A stretch of 64,000 bases of DNA from Gamarada debralockiae (lineage: Eukaryota > Ascomycota > Leotiomycetes > Helotiales > Hyphodiscaceae): contig NXFV01001079.1 of the NCBI GenBank assembly GCA_002803225.1, forward strand, positions 1-64,000. The letters run 5' to 3'. This document shows positions 54,445 to 64,000 of this stretch, in pieces; positions within the stretch are counted from its first letter, which is position 1; each line of letters begins with the position of its first letter. A program made the translations under genes and the position numbers. The notes under the pieces were generated by a model. It saw only the letters and a list, made by a program, of their open reading frames with translations, ran no database searches and was not told where the DNA came from.

Positions 54445-56771
54445 GTGAACAAGACGCCTTTTCAGTCTCGACAACCTAAAACCAACTTTGTTTCCCACGG
54501 ACACTCGTCACCAAAAATGCCCGGGGACCAGAAATCACATGGCGTGCCTCGCCAGAAGCCCGTCAGCTGCCGCTTTTGCAGGCAGCGCAAGCTCCGCTGC
54601 AGCAGAGACGCCCCCTGCTCCAATTGTGTGTCCCGTGGCATACGCTGTGAACTAGAGCCACCACCTCCCGCATTTGCACCCGCGGCGGCCAGCACAAAAG
54701 CTGCCGACACGGAGATCGTGGAGCGGCTGCGCAAGTTGGAGGCGCTTGTTGAAAGTCAAAGGCTGAAGATCAACCAGCAACCATCTGTGAGTCCTGAAAG
54801 TTCGAACAATTCGGCCCCGCCGACCTTCGACACGCCTGGGTCAACCCCAGCGGAGGTTGAAAACGTAGTCAACGATGTTGCCTGGCTCGAAAGCACCTAT
54901 GACGGTGCAGAAGGATCTGTATGTCTTCCCACTCGGCACTACGTCACGGATCTGACAAGCATGCAGCTAAACTTACTTCAATCCACCACAATCGTCTTCA
55001 AGATCTGCCCGCTCAAGCATATGAAGCATTCGCAGCAATGGATTACCCAGGATGCGCAGTATAACTTTTCATCATCTGCACCGACGAGGTGTATATGGCT
55101 GCCTCAGTATGCCGAAGCTAAGATCCTTCTTGAAAAGTTTATCAAAGAGATCGACCACCTCCACCACGTCACCTATACGCCTTCTCTCCCCTCCATTCTC
55201 GACGACTTTTATGGGTGCCTGAACCAACAAGGCGTGGTAAAGCCAGGAAATGCTATCCTCCTTCTTAGCATCTTCGCGGGCTGTTGCCAGACCTGGGTCC
55301 GTCAAGGCTGTGAAAGCGGTATCCTTTCGACGGAAGCCGAGGCAAATGAATTGGTACCAATGTGGATCAAGGCAGTCGAAGATATACTCGATAATGCCCA
55401 TCGGGCAACATCCGTGTCCATAGAAGGCATACAAGGTGTCATAATTGCTTCTTTCACGGTGGGTAACATCGAAGGGATATCCCGGCGATGCAGATCACTC
55501 TGGAACATGTCGATTCAGCTCGGAAGGGAGCTAGGGCTCCAGTGCTTGGATCACCCGAACATCCCTAATTCCTTTACACCCGCGGAGAAAGAAATAGGAC
55601 GAAGGGTTTGGTGGTATCTTGTTGCACTTGACTGGTAGCTATCTGCCTCACCCGTGGATTAACTGCGACGCTAACAGAAAGCAGGACAATAGCTATCAAG
55701 TTTGCCGGCAGTCCGCGTGGCGTCTATCTATGCAACCCGCGACAAATGCTTGTTAACAGGCCACTGCACATAAATGACGAAGATGTTAAAGATGATATGG
55801 AATTTGTTGGGAAGCCGCGTAGTCAGCCGACGGATATGTCGTATCTCATGCACAGACTGCGGCTGGCCGAAATCTGTCGCGCCATGACTGACCGAACACC
55901 AATGATCATGGGGAATGATATCGGCTCGAACCACGATATCGTCATGGACATCGATACGCAGATGCAAAATCTACTCAACGAGGTTCCGGCCTTCTTTTCA
56001 ATGTCGATACCGGAGATTGTGGAGACTTTTGGTCTAACGCGTGTCAAGGCGACCGCAATAGTGCACCAAGGATACATGCTCTACACCATCCTCCATGCCC
56101 AGCGCTGCAGGTTGCATCTCCCGTTCTTTAGCCGCGGGTTCGCCGATCCTGCGTTTGCGCCTTCCAAAGACATCTGCGTACGGTCCGCTCGGCTGGTCAT
56201 ACAGACGGAGACAAGACTCGAGGAGTCGGAAGTGCGCCTCGTGGCGCGCTACAAGTATCTGGGGCTTCTGCTGTCGGTGTTCATTGCCAGCGTCGTTCTC
56301 CTCATGGATCTCTGTCACAACAAATCAACCCCACAGCACGAAACTCAGCGGCGAGAGGTCGCCCAAGCCTTCCGGATCCTCGAAGCGGCCAGGCACGAGT
56401 CAAACACGGTGGCCAATTTCCTGGACTCGCTCATGCAGATCTTGCATAAGCACAAGATCGCGCCCCCCACAGCGCCACAGCGGGCGCAGTCCGAACCCGA
56501 CAATGGGCAGCAGCGCGCCGGCGTCCACAACTGTGCAGCGGCTTCCCGCGAGGTACACGGAGGCTTCGGCGGCGTTGCTGTTCAGCCCTTTGGCGACGTG
56601 GACATGGTGCCGGGCCCCGCCAACCCGGTCGACATGATGTGTGGCTTGACGAATGGTGACAATTTTACATCATATTTCAACGACCTAGCCCAGAGCTTCG
56701 AGCAGGGCATCGATGTCAACACTTTCAATTGGGACAATATACTGTCGGGGCTCGAGCCTTCGTACATGTAA
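54445..56771 (+). CDS. Zn2Cys6 transcription factor with fungal_trans domain
   Basis: Two exons, 54445-55634 and 55685-56771, give 758 residues; the 50-nt intron (GTAGCT...GCTAACAGAAAGCAG) keeps the frame at LVALDW/TIAIKF. The Zn2Cys6 cluster is intact at 42-68 (CRFCRQRKLRC and CSNCVSRGIRC, spacing C-x2-C-x6-C-x5-C-x2-C-x6-C). A short leucine-rich coiled coil follows (VERLRKLEALVESQRLKI). The middle regulatory domain is typical (SRRCRSLWNMSIQLGRELGL, then the NPRQMLVNRPLHINDEDV signature). An in-frame ATG at residue 25 is an alternative start. It is a nuclear DNA-binding regulator of unknown targets. The adjacent MFS gene on the same strand and shared CGG-type palindromes upstream of both suggest that one target is the transporter. 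Confidence 0.92.
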
Positions 56772-57199
56772 CATTACATCAATCCAGCGCATAGTCTATA
56801 AATGACGGTATCTTCATAGACTACAAGACGATGCAAAATCAGGGTGAGTTGTAACGCCACGGCACTATGCTTGAGCGCATGCAATGGTGTTACGCGATCG
56901 GGTTGCAATTGGTCTCAGGCTTATCAACAAATTCTACATACTTCATCCTTCGTGCTTTTTTTCTGTTTCGAGTTGGGAAGGGTAAAGACGCCAATTTCTA
57001 CTCCTGTTAGCTAATCGTGGACCAATATTTAGTGTTCGATAAGCTATAATCAATGACTTTTCATCATTAACCCAAGGGCTAAGGACGTGTTTCTACTATA
57101 GAATAACAAGATAAATTACAAGATTAATCTTTAGTCTTTTATAGAAGTGATAAATATAGTTTTTTATAGGCCATAAATAAATATGCCTAATACTTAGAC
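56772..57199. other. Intergenic, no supported gene
   Basis: 3' flank of the regulator, turning AT-rich after 57000. Nothing recognised. Confidence 0.4.
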
Positions 57200-57852
57200 T
57201 CATTTATAGAACAAAACAGAGTCTAGTCTCGAACCCAAATCATATACCAGTCTCGATGCCAGTACTTGGTTCCCTTTCGTAGTCACCGTTTTCCTTACAT
57301 AGTACCTCCCACCATCAATAGCTTGGAATCCCCAAACTGCCTGTACCTCCCATCCCATCTTCTCATTTATCGCCATCGCCACAATATGTTCCTCTCCTTG
57401 ATCACCCTCCTCGAACTAGTCTTCCTTTAAGTAATTGCTTAACCCCTCTCATCCATCTTCCATTTTCCCGTTCTTATCTCTCTTAATCCACTTCGTCCTA
57501 CCTTTCAAAATCCTAAATGTGTCATCCTTATTAATTTGAAACTCCCAATTTAGTGTCCTCGATTCTTTACTTCTGATTCCCCCTATAGTCACTTGCTCGA
57601 TATCGATCTGCGTTTCTTGTTTTTCGTTTATTGCTTCTGAGATATTCATAGTTATTGATGCGAAGCTGATAGCTTTTCGTTTGATCCAAGAGACGCCTTG
57701 AAGGGCGAGGACGGGGTCGAAATCATCGGAGAGGCGCTTGTTCTAAGGCGTTTTTAGTTATCAAATTTCATTTTATGCAGATAAGGAAATTTGAGTACCA
57801 GCAGCCATGTACCAGAAAGACTTCTTATAGTTTTGTGAGCGGGTGCTGCCAT
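57200..57852 (-). pseudogene. Calycin/lipocalin-like small protein gene with two stop codons
   Basis: The minus strand from ATG 57852 reads MAAPAHKTIRSLSGTWLL, an intron at 57798-57743 (GTACTC...TTAG), then NKRLSDDFDPVLALQGVSWI and so on to GKMEDG, TGA, EGLSNYLKED, TAG, FEEGDQGEEHIVAMAINEKM, ending LVYDLGSRLDSVLFYK at 57200. The frame is continuous except for TGA (57444-57442) and TAG (57418-57416). The pattern SGTW..N..LSDD..P.L.LQGV..L.RK.I resembles an uncharacterised fungal calycin-like family I recall, in which both stop positions would naturally be Trp (TGG). Two G-to-A changes thus explain the damage, as RIP or deamination would. Function unknown. Confidence 0.65.
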
Positions 57853-58167
57853 TTTGTCGTTGGAGACTGATTAGGAGCAGCGCTACAGAAGCTCGAGGGT
57901 CATTTTTTAGGGTTAAGGGTAGCATATGCCTTTATAGTATTTCATAGCTTGCTTTCTATGTCACGTGTCACACGGGAACGTGGTGGCTGCAGCATTAAGC
58001 GCGGATAGTTTAACCTCACGTCAGCCGCAGTCCTGCATCTTACTATCTCCCCCCCCCCCCCTCTCTTTAATAATCTATGGATCTCATATGATAACGCCAC
58101 ATCCGTCTCCTGATAAATCAACCCACAAATCAATCGCTATTATCGAATATAACCGGCAGAATCCCTC

Positions 58168-58340
58168 GAGATATGGGAAGCACAGTATGATATAGCAAAG
58201 ATCCCCTTACCACAGCTCCATAGGATCATTTGGGAGGCTTGGAATACAGTGCCAAACGATTATATTGAAGCGCATATGATAGCTGGTGGGATCGTTGTCA
58301 GGCAGTGATTGATGCGAAAGGGGGCCCAACAAAGTACTAA
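58168..58340 (+). pseudogene. Tc1/mariner transposase C-terminal remnant
   Basis: Reads EIWEAQYDIAKIPLPQLHRI and IWEAWNTVPNDYIEAHM, then after a one-base shift SWWDRCQAVIDAKGGPTKY and a stop at 58338-58340. This is the usual end of fungal Tc1/mariner transposases (WN.IP..YI.....RC.AVI.A.GG.TKY). The terminal repeat at 58473-58545 follows 130-200 bases later, as expected at the 3' end of such an element. Confidence 0.8.
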
Positions 58341-58472
58341 GTAATATCTAATATAGTAGCTTAAATTCGTCTTGACTAGGAAGGCCAATATCGTGATAAA
58401 TCGTGGTGTTATGGCAAAAATGTGGTGTTACCATAGATTATTCAGGGGGGAGGATAGTACTGTATAGAGTTG

Positions 58473-58545
58473 AGATGCTTAAAGTCAAAGTACCCACTAT
58501 TTTTTTCGGCACACAGGGTTTTTCGGCACGCAGGGATGGACGTTA
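58473..58545 (-). repeat. Terminal repeat, subfamily B, right end
   Basis: AGATGCTTAAAGTCAAAGTA followed by CCCACTA, then two 17-base units (TTTTTCGGCAC(A/G)CAGGG) and ATGGACGTTA. Its inner part pairs with the left end at 45088-45143. Downstream of the transposase tail at 58168-58340. Confidence 0.7.
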
Positions 58546-58901
58546 TATATTTTCCAACACCCAATGCAGATCCACCGAACGATTTCCATCGCCCTGAAAA
58601 GCCCTTCTGACTTTACTGCGATGGGATTGTGGGTGTTTTTATTAGAGCGGCTTCAACAGCGAGCATCAGGAATTCAATTTCGAGATTCGGGGGATGGCAG
58701 GAGACAGCTCTCTCATATTGTGACACGGCTTTACTGTTGGTCTTTGTTTGTCATTTAGACTGTTTTTCTCTTGCACTTCTTTGATTTTCCCTCAAATATA
58801 TTCTAATGTTTAAGTAATTAACTCGTTTCAAATGCAAATCAACACTCCACAAATCCTCTCACAGAAGTCTTCATTTCCGCCCCAATGCCGTTACCAGTGA
58901 T

Positions 58902-59552
58902 TCAGCAGTTATAAGTCAAATACACACCCGCCAATCCAGCCCCATTAATCGCATTAATATACTCATTAAACTCCACACTCGCAGCCTGCGTCTCCCAAAC
59001 GGCAATCGAGACCAAGAACGCAAGATTTCCACCACCAATTGGGCACGCCTCACTATTGATAACCTGGGTCGTTCCTGGCGTCATCGTGACCGTACCAAAG
59101 AGACCTTGGCCAAGTGGTGGAGAAGTAGGAGGATACAAAGTCGACCAAGAGATGCTGTTGGGGAAGGTGATGCTGGATGATTGGCCGTTGAAGAGAGTAG
59201 TGACGTTGAGCGTTGGGACCCCGGTGGAGGTGATGGGGTAGTTGGGTGGGAAGGTGACAGCGAGTTGGCAGCCGTAAGAGCCGGAGGGAATGTTCTCGAA
59301 GGCGGCGATTTGGTAGATGCGGTTGATGATTTTGCCGTTGGCATCGACGGATTGCGAGACGTGGAAGTCTCCGCCGGTGGACATGGTGTTTGTTCCGACC
59401 AAGGTTGGGTTTGCTTCGCTGACTTGCTGGAGAAATGTGGGTACGAGCGTGGTGCCGCAGCGAGGAGCGAGCTCCACGGGTGTGGGGATAGCGGAGCTCA
59501 AGCCTAGGAGGCCGAGGAGGGTGAGAGCGACGGTGGTGGTAGAGGCGAACAT
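58902..59552 (-). CDS. Secreted But2-like protein
   Basis: A single-exon 216-residue protein. Residues 1-21 form a signal peptide ([20 protein letters not shown]). The rest is beta-rich with four Cys (APRCGTT, YGCQLAVTFP, SEACPIGGG, and a C-terminal YNC) and segments resembling the C-terminal domain named after the fission-yeast But2 protein (FENIPSGSYGCQLAVTFPPN, LNVTTLFNGQSSSI). Fungal genomes encode many small secreted copies of this domain, often in plant-associated species. No enzymatic residues are visible. Assignment is from recall of the family pattern. Confidence 0.75.
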   Translation of the reverse strand: MFASTTTVALTLLGLLGLSSAIPTPVELAPRCGTTLVPTFLQQVSEANPTLVGTNTMSTGGDFHVSQSVDANGKIINRIYQIAAFENIPSGSYGCQLAVTFPPNYPITSTGVPTLNVTTLFNGQSSSITFPNSISWSTLYPPTSPPLGQGLFGTVTMTPGTTQVINSEACPIGGGNLAFLVSIAVWETQAASVEFNEYINAINGAGLAGVYLTYNC

Positions 59553-60819
59553 TATGAAGGTTGTCTCGAGTTTGGTATTAAGCGGAAGAGATATTCAAGA
59601 ACGAAAGTGGTTTGCAAGTCGAAGTTCAAAAAGCGAGTGGTGGGTGAACGGTGGTTATCTGATGATGATGGAATGTTTGGCTGGATACTGGAATCTGGAA
59701 AGGACCCCACCTCTTATATCCCCATCAAGTACCTCCGTACCTCCACACATCTAAAGGTTGATCCGCATCTCACAACTCACGAATCTGCCTTGAAGAAGGC
59801 AGCCTGAAGCTCTGCCATGATCTTGCTCATGACTCGTATTGCAGAAGCAATCAATCGGATTGCTTATTGCGTAGCCAAGAGACGGCTACGCCCGAGGTTT
59901 GCTCAGCTGTGGTGGCCGTGGGATTGCCAACACTCCAGTCTACGGTGAAGAAACAAGTCACAGGCAAGCATCGTGGAGGCTCATCTAGAACAGCGAGCGA
60001 AGAGGTGGGCCTTCTGATCTGCTGATCTGGATGATTATTGGCATAACAGCTCACCCTCAGCCTTGTCTAAATAAAGGATCTGCGGGTGGGGGCGGAGTGA
60101 GACGTTGGGCGTACTAAAGGCCAATCAGCGTTAATTCAGGCCGCCATCGAAGAGAACGTGGCGCCTAATGTCGGAAAATCAGGTTGAACATCCACAACGA
60201 AATTGAAGGAAACGAATGAGAGTAATTGTAAAATATCTTTCAACTGCCTGGGAAGGCAATCCTTTGCGGCTCATTCGATGCGTTATGCAGTCAGCCAGTT
60301 TTTTGAGCAATTACCGGCCGGCAAATAAGGTTCGTTCACGATTCCACGTTCTGGACTACAGGCCGGGCACTTTGGCTGTAAAGGAATACTGATTACAAAG
60401 GACTGTAGAATAGAGCCACATAAATCCTCTGAAGAAGCCGCGATCTCCCTATTGATTGTGTTGGCATTTTGTAGGAGCTGATTGCAAAACATCCTTCCAG
60501 CCTTGTATTTGCCACACCTTTTCGCGGATAACAATAGACTGAAGAAAGAGGAGGATAGAGAGGAAAGGCTGAAATTCGTAACTCAGAAAATGCAAGAAGA
60601 GCAGAGTATTTCACGAGCAAACAAAGAGTGAACTGTATATGGCTATCGGGAGAAGTTGGAAAAAGATGGGGGAAACGAATTCCCGAACTGCGGGGTAGAC
60701 TCGGAACAGCCCCGCACAAAAGTGACCTAAAAATAACCTTAAATGTGGACAACCTCACCCGCGAGACCTCATGCCTGCAACAACACAGCTCTTCCTTCTC
60801 GTGAAAGACAGAGCGAATC
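59553..60819. other. Intergenic, no supported gene
   Basis: Divergent promoter space between the But2-like gene and the peptidase. A minus frame at 60393-60821 (142 codons) is Ser/Leu-rich without family features. No repeats noticed. Confidence 0.4.
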
Positions 60820-61756
60820 ATGGGCTCGAATGCAGAGGAATTTCCTCTTCAGGATGACGAGATTACTGTCTTCGTCACCGGCTTCGGTGTAAGTACCACG
60901 TCGACTTTCTTATTCCCAATCTTATCGCGTAGCCATGTCGCACAGAACACGGTCATATGATTGTCTGCCGCCGCATTAGACATGGAAACACAACATACAA
61001 TTGCGTGCTAACACGCTCCGTGATCCTAGCCGTTCCGGGCCCAGAATCCTGTCAATCCGTCTTGGGAAATCGCGAGATCGCTACCGCCCTTCCTCCCACC
61101 GGCGAAACCTTACACCGCGGCCGACGTCTCTGCGCTCGCAGAACATCCGCCCGTTCGAATATTGATTCACCCTGAGCCGGTGAGGGTTGCATACAAAACG
61201 GTTAGGCCGTTGGTACCGAAGCTATGGGAGGGCAGGAAGATCGATTATATGATACATATCGGGATGGCGTCGGGGAGGAAGTTCTATAGTGTTGAGAGGC
61301 GCGGTCACAGGGATGGGTATATGATGAGAGATGTGGATGATGAGTTGCTTGGAGATACCGAGAGAAGGGAGAGGGACGGTGAAAAGTGGGTGTGGAATGG
61401 AATGCCCGAGGAACTGTTGAGCGATACAAGCATCGATGATATCTGGAGAAGGTGGAGGACTGCGTTACCGGTATACCCATCCTGACTCTGGTTGTCATAT
61501 TTGCATGAGCACTGATGGATGACAGAGCACCGATATACGGATATCTGAAGATGCTGGCAGATATCTTTGCGATTTTATATATTTTTCGAGCCTTGCGCAC
61601 CTCGAACAGAGGGGAGAGGAGAAGCGAGTGGTGTTTCTACACGTACCCGTCGAGGCCGACGAAGCTGCCTTGGAAACAGGCATTGAAGTCACGATTGAGT
61701 TGATCAGGGCTTTGGTACAAAGTGGACGAGTGAAAAAGTTGGCAACCGGATCATGA
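60820..61756 (+). CDS. Pyroglutamyl peptidase I (peptidase family C15)
   Basis: Three exons, 60820-60888, 61030-61470 and 61526-61756, encode 246 residues, with introns of 141 and 55 nt in frame. Family markers appear in order: EITVFVTGFG/PFRAQNPVNPSWEIARSL (start of the fold), IDYMIHIGMASGRKFYSVER (with the conserved Gly-Met/Leu turn), ISEDAGRYLCDFIYFSSL (catalytic Cys) and RVVFLHVPVE (catalytic His). The catalytic Glu would lie in the middle region, less certain. It removes N-terminal pyroglutamate from peptides in the cytosol. The length is slightly above the bacterial enzyme (about 215), mainly from a fungal insertion in the second exon. Confidence 0.92.
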
Positions 61757-62134
61757 AGGTAGTGGGTGTGATACAGTCAGGAGAATAATTAACCAAATGA
61801 GAGACGGACACAGCTAGCTGTTTTTGGCCATTATACCAGTCTACGGGGGTTGAAGCAATCCTATCAACGATAACTGGCCAGTTATCAATGTCCGAGCTCG
61901 ACTGAGAGTTATGTCAACTCATCATCTTCCGGTATACAGATGCTTGTGACCCCAAGAAGTCTCGGCGCGCATGGGAGAACCTTCAAGCCAGCTCATAATA
62001 TTGTATTCCTGCTCTGCTTGGGTAACCCTCAATGCCTTGGCTGAATACACTGGCCCTTTTGCAAAGACGGGCTTGTATTGACTGAAGCCTGAAGAGCCAA
62101 AGCCGGTTGGTTCATGAAATGCGTGTCTTAGATA
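61757..62134. other. Intergenic, no supported gene
   Basis: 3' flank of the peptidase gene; nothing recognised. Confidence 0.4.
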
Positions 62135-62611
62135 TCACGTGATTTCGCTTACGCCCCCTACTTTGTTCACGTCGATTGAAAGGATTTTTTGGGCAACTAA
62201 TAACCAAGTTAGGTCCAGCCGCATCATAATTTCGATGTTATTAACCATAAGGTCTGACGAGTTCGTCTCTTCCATCAATTTTACCATTTTCAATAATCGA
62301 AAATATTGCTCCCTGAGTTCATTGACAACCTTGAGGGGATTCCCTATTAATAATTAGTTAGAGTATAAAGGAGTACTAATAAAAAGCTTACTCTTGTCCT
62401 TAATACCGAGGGCTGCTTGTAATCTTGGATAGTGAATGCAGTAAAAGGACTGTAACGTATGATGGTAGGGACATGCTACCCATGCTATTGCCGACCTCTC
62501 CCCCTGAGCTTCGAGTCTGCTTTGGTGGTAAGATAGAGCCGCCTGCTCTTTGCTCTCCTCTTTAAACAAGCTGTCCGTCGCTTCACGTGTGCATATACAG
62601 GCACAGCTCAA
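62135..62611 (-). CDS. Possible small spliced gene, unknown family
   Basis: A minus frame beginning without ATG near 62611 (TREATDSLFKEESKEQAALS) joins through an intron-like GTAAGC...CTAACTAATTATTAATAG (62387-62342) to VVNELREQYFRLLKMVKLME and ends VGGVSEIT at 62135. The splice signals are good and the protein is helical and soluble. A stop lies just upstream of the frame, so the real start is missing or lies in another exon. Family not recognised; it may be a fragment. Confidence 0.3.
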
Positions 62612-64000
62612 TGGCTATGCTGCTTCGAGCAGCTGACGCGGCGGACAAATTGTGAGTTGTGCCTTAGATCAGTGTTATTCACAGTTTTCCCGTCTCAGTC
62701 ATGATACCATTTAGGCTCGGACATACCAATACGGCCACTGCAGTGCCCCATGACTAGTGCCAAGAAGGAAGGGGGATGCTTAGAGGAGCGATTACCCACT
62801 CAAGCTCGAGACCATCGGATCGCCCACCATCTTGCTGTCCACTCTTCACTGCCGTGTATGCATCTCACCAAGTCCATCGAGGCTCAGCGATTCCTGCGCA
62901 TCAGGCCGTGGCCAAGGGGTCATACAATCACTCGCCGCTTCTACCCAGGTGACAGCAAAGTATCCCCTAGACTCGTGTCAATAGCACAGGAAACGCATCA
63001 TAATTCCTCGATATACATGCTGTCCCATGTCCCAGCAGTACTTGGTTATAGCCAATTCCAATGCCGAGACGCGAACATCAGCTGTTGAAGTCCTGTCTCT
63101 GAGCTAGGATATATTCCTGGAATCAGTGGATTGGGATATCGTGACCCCTAGAATATCCTATTAGTGGATACGATTGTGGATATAAAGGTATTGAAAACTC
63201 GCCATAAAGATCCGTCCTATAACTACTACATACAACGCGGCCAACGGAAGCCTACTGCCCCGATAGGGAAAGATGCCCGGGATAGTTAAAAACCCCTTTA
63301 GCTATCGCCTGCCGGATAACGACCAAGTGCTAATATATAAAGGCTATTCTAATGAAGGCGCAGTATCAAATCCCTAATAGATAGTAGAGATGTGCCCACC
63401 CCCTTTTAGCTGTGTTAAGACGTAAAAGAAAACAAGGATAAAGGAATAGTATATTATAGAGACCTTTCTATTCCTATTTCTATTTTAACTTCTATCTCCT
63501 TTATTCCCCAAATTTGTATTAATTGAAAATCCTTTGCTATAATCTCGAATTCACGTTATAAGTATACTAGTCAAACCGCATTCGGATTCCTACACTCTAT
63601 TAATAGATAGATCACAAGCTAAGTCCCTCCTAATTCTTTCTCGATAGAACAGCTAGCGAAATCAATAAAGTTCTATCGATTAAAGATTACACTAACTCTA
63701 TCTTTAATAAAAGAGGCTATTAGGTATATATTCGGCTCTCATAAGGAAGATTCGTTTAGTATCGCCCTATCGCGATGAGTATTAGAGCTCAAGTCACTTC
63801 TTCTAGCAATTATCAATAATATCGAGAGATTGCCTTACTACTTTACTCGAATGACTTTAGCTATATTGCAAATTAGACTTAAAGGCAAGACAATAAGAGA
63901 GGAAGTCTTCGAGGAGCTTTTAAAGAGCTTTACAATAAGCCTAAAAGTAATATTCGTCATCTTTATTAAACTAGGCCTCGAAACGCCAGAAACTTTGTAT
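62612..64000. other. AT-rich tail with a weak edge frame
   Basis: From 63100 strongly AT-rich with no database-like pattern. A plus frame from 63779 runs open to the window end (IINNIERLPYYFTRMTLAIL, KTIREEVFEELLKSFTISLK) and could be the degraded start of an element or gene cut by the edge. Frames at 62750-63088 are not recognised. Confidence 0.25.

Noticed and set aside
56095..56637. 180-codon plus frame inside the Zn2Cys6 gene
   Set aside because: Out-of-register shadow of the GC-rich second exon.
57200..57260. GGGTTCGAGAC box-B-like motif suggesting a tRNA
   Set aside because: No matching acceptor stem or box A at proper distance; the motif lies in the calycin-like coding remnant.
45088..58545. 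Inverted subfamily-B ends read as one 13-kb element
   Set aside because: The interval holds PKC1, an MFS carrier and a regulator in ordinary order; more likely two separate elements whose partners have decayed.

Overview
This window looks like nuclear DNA of a filamentous ascomycete (Pezizomycotina). The protein-coding genes carry short GT-AG introns of about 45-150 nt, several with CTAAC/CTAAT-like branch sites. The families present (HET, NLR/STAND, Zn2Cys6, chloroperoxidase-type peroxidase, BTB, But2-like, Pkc1) are typical of that group. GC-balanced gene islands alternate with AT-rich stretches that hold transposon relics and decayed genes. I cannot assign genus or species from the sequence alone. 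All splice sites were read by eye.

Layout. 1-0.74 kb: the 5' part of an intact Tc1/mariner-type transposase running off the edge. 1.6-3.2 kb: a secreted carboxylesterase. 4.3-8.1 kb: a HET-domain gene inside a 3.8-kb segment bounded by inverted, TA-flanked repeats. 9.8-12.6 kb: a CorA magnesium transporter in three exons. 14.5-17.4 kb: an NLR/STAND gene with ankyrin-like repeats and an apparent one-base frameshift, also bracketed by inverted repeats. 19.5-21.5 kb: a large disordered conserved protein. 24.7-27.5 kb: a decayed gene, a long imperfect palindrome and a four-exon heme-thiolate peroxidase. 29.1 kb: a perfect 35-bp hairpin. 30.6-32.0 kb: a polytopic membrane protein. 33.1-34.9 kb: a stand-alone adenylate-forming enzyme, followed by a dead Zn2Cys6 regulator and a dead HET gene (35.2-37.7 kb).

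38.8-42.6 kb: a tiny conserved Cys-rich protein, an Old Yellow Enzyme and a BTB protein. 44-46.8 kb: transposon relics and an orphan C-terminal piece of prolyl-tRNA synthetase. 47.3-51.1 kb: protein kinase C (PKC1, seven exons, in-frame minisatellite) with a WD40-repeat fragment just upstream. 51.8-56.8 kb: an MFS transporter next to an intact Zn2Cys6 regulator. 57.2-58.5 kb: a pseudogene with two Trp-to-stop changes and a transposase tail with its terminal repeat. 58.9-61.8 kb: a But2-like secreted protein and a pyroglutamyl peptidase. The last 2.2 kb are AT-rich with no clear gene.

Two themes stand out. First, non-self-recognition genes recur in several states of decay (HET, NLR, HET relic, WD40 fragment), and the two most complete are each bracketed by inverted repeats. 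Second, housekeeping genes (PKC1, CorA, peptidase, OYE) sit between blocks of repeat-driven decay.
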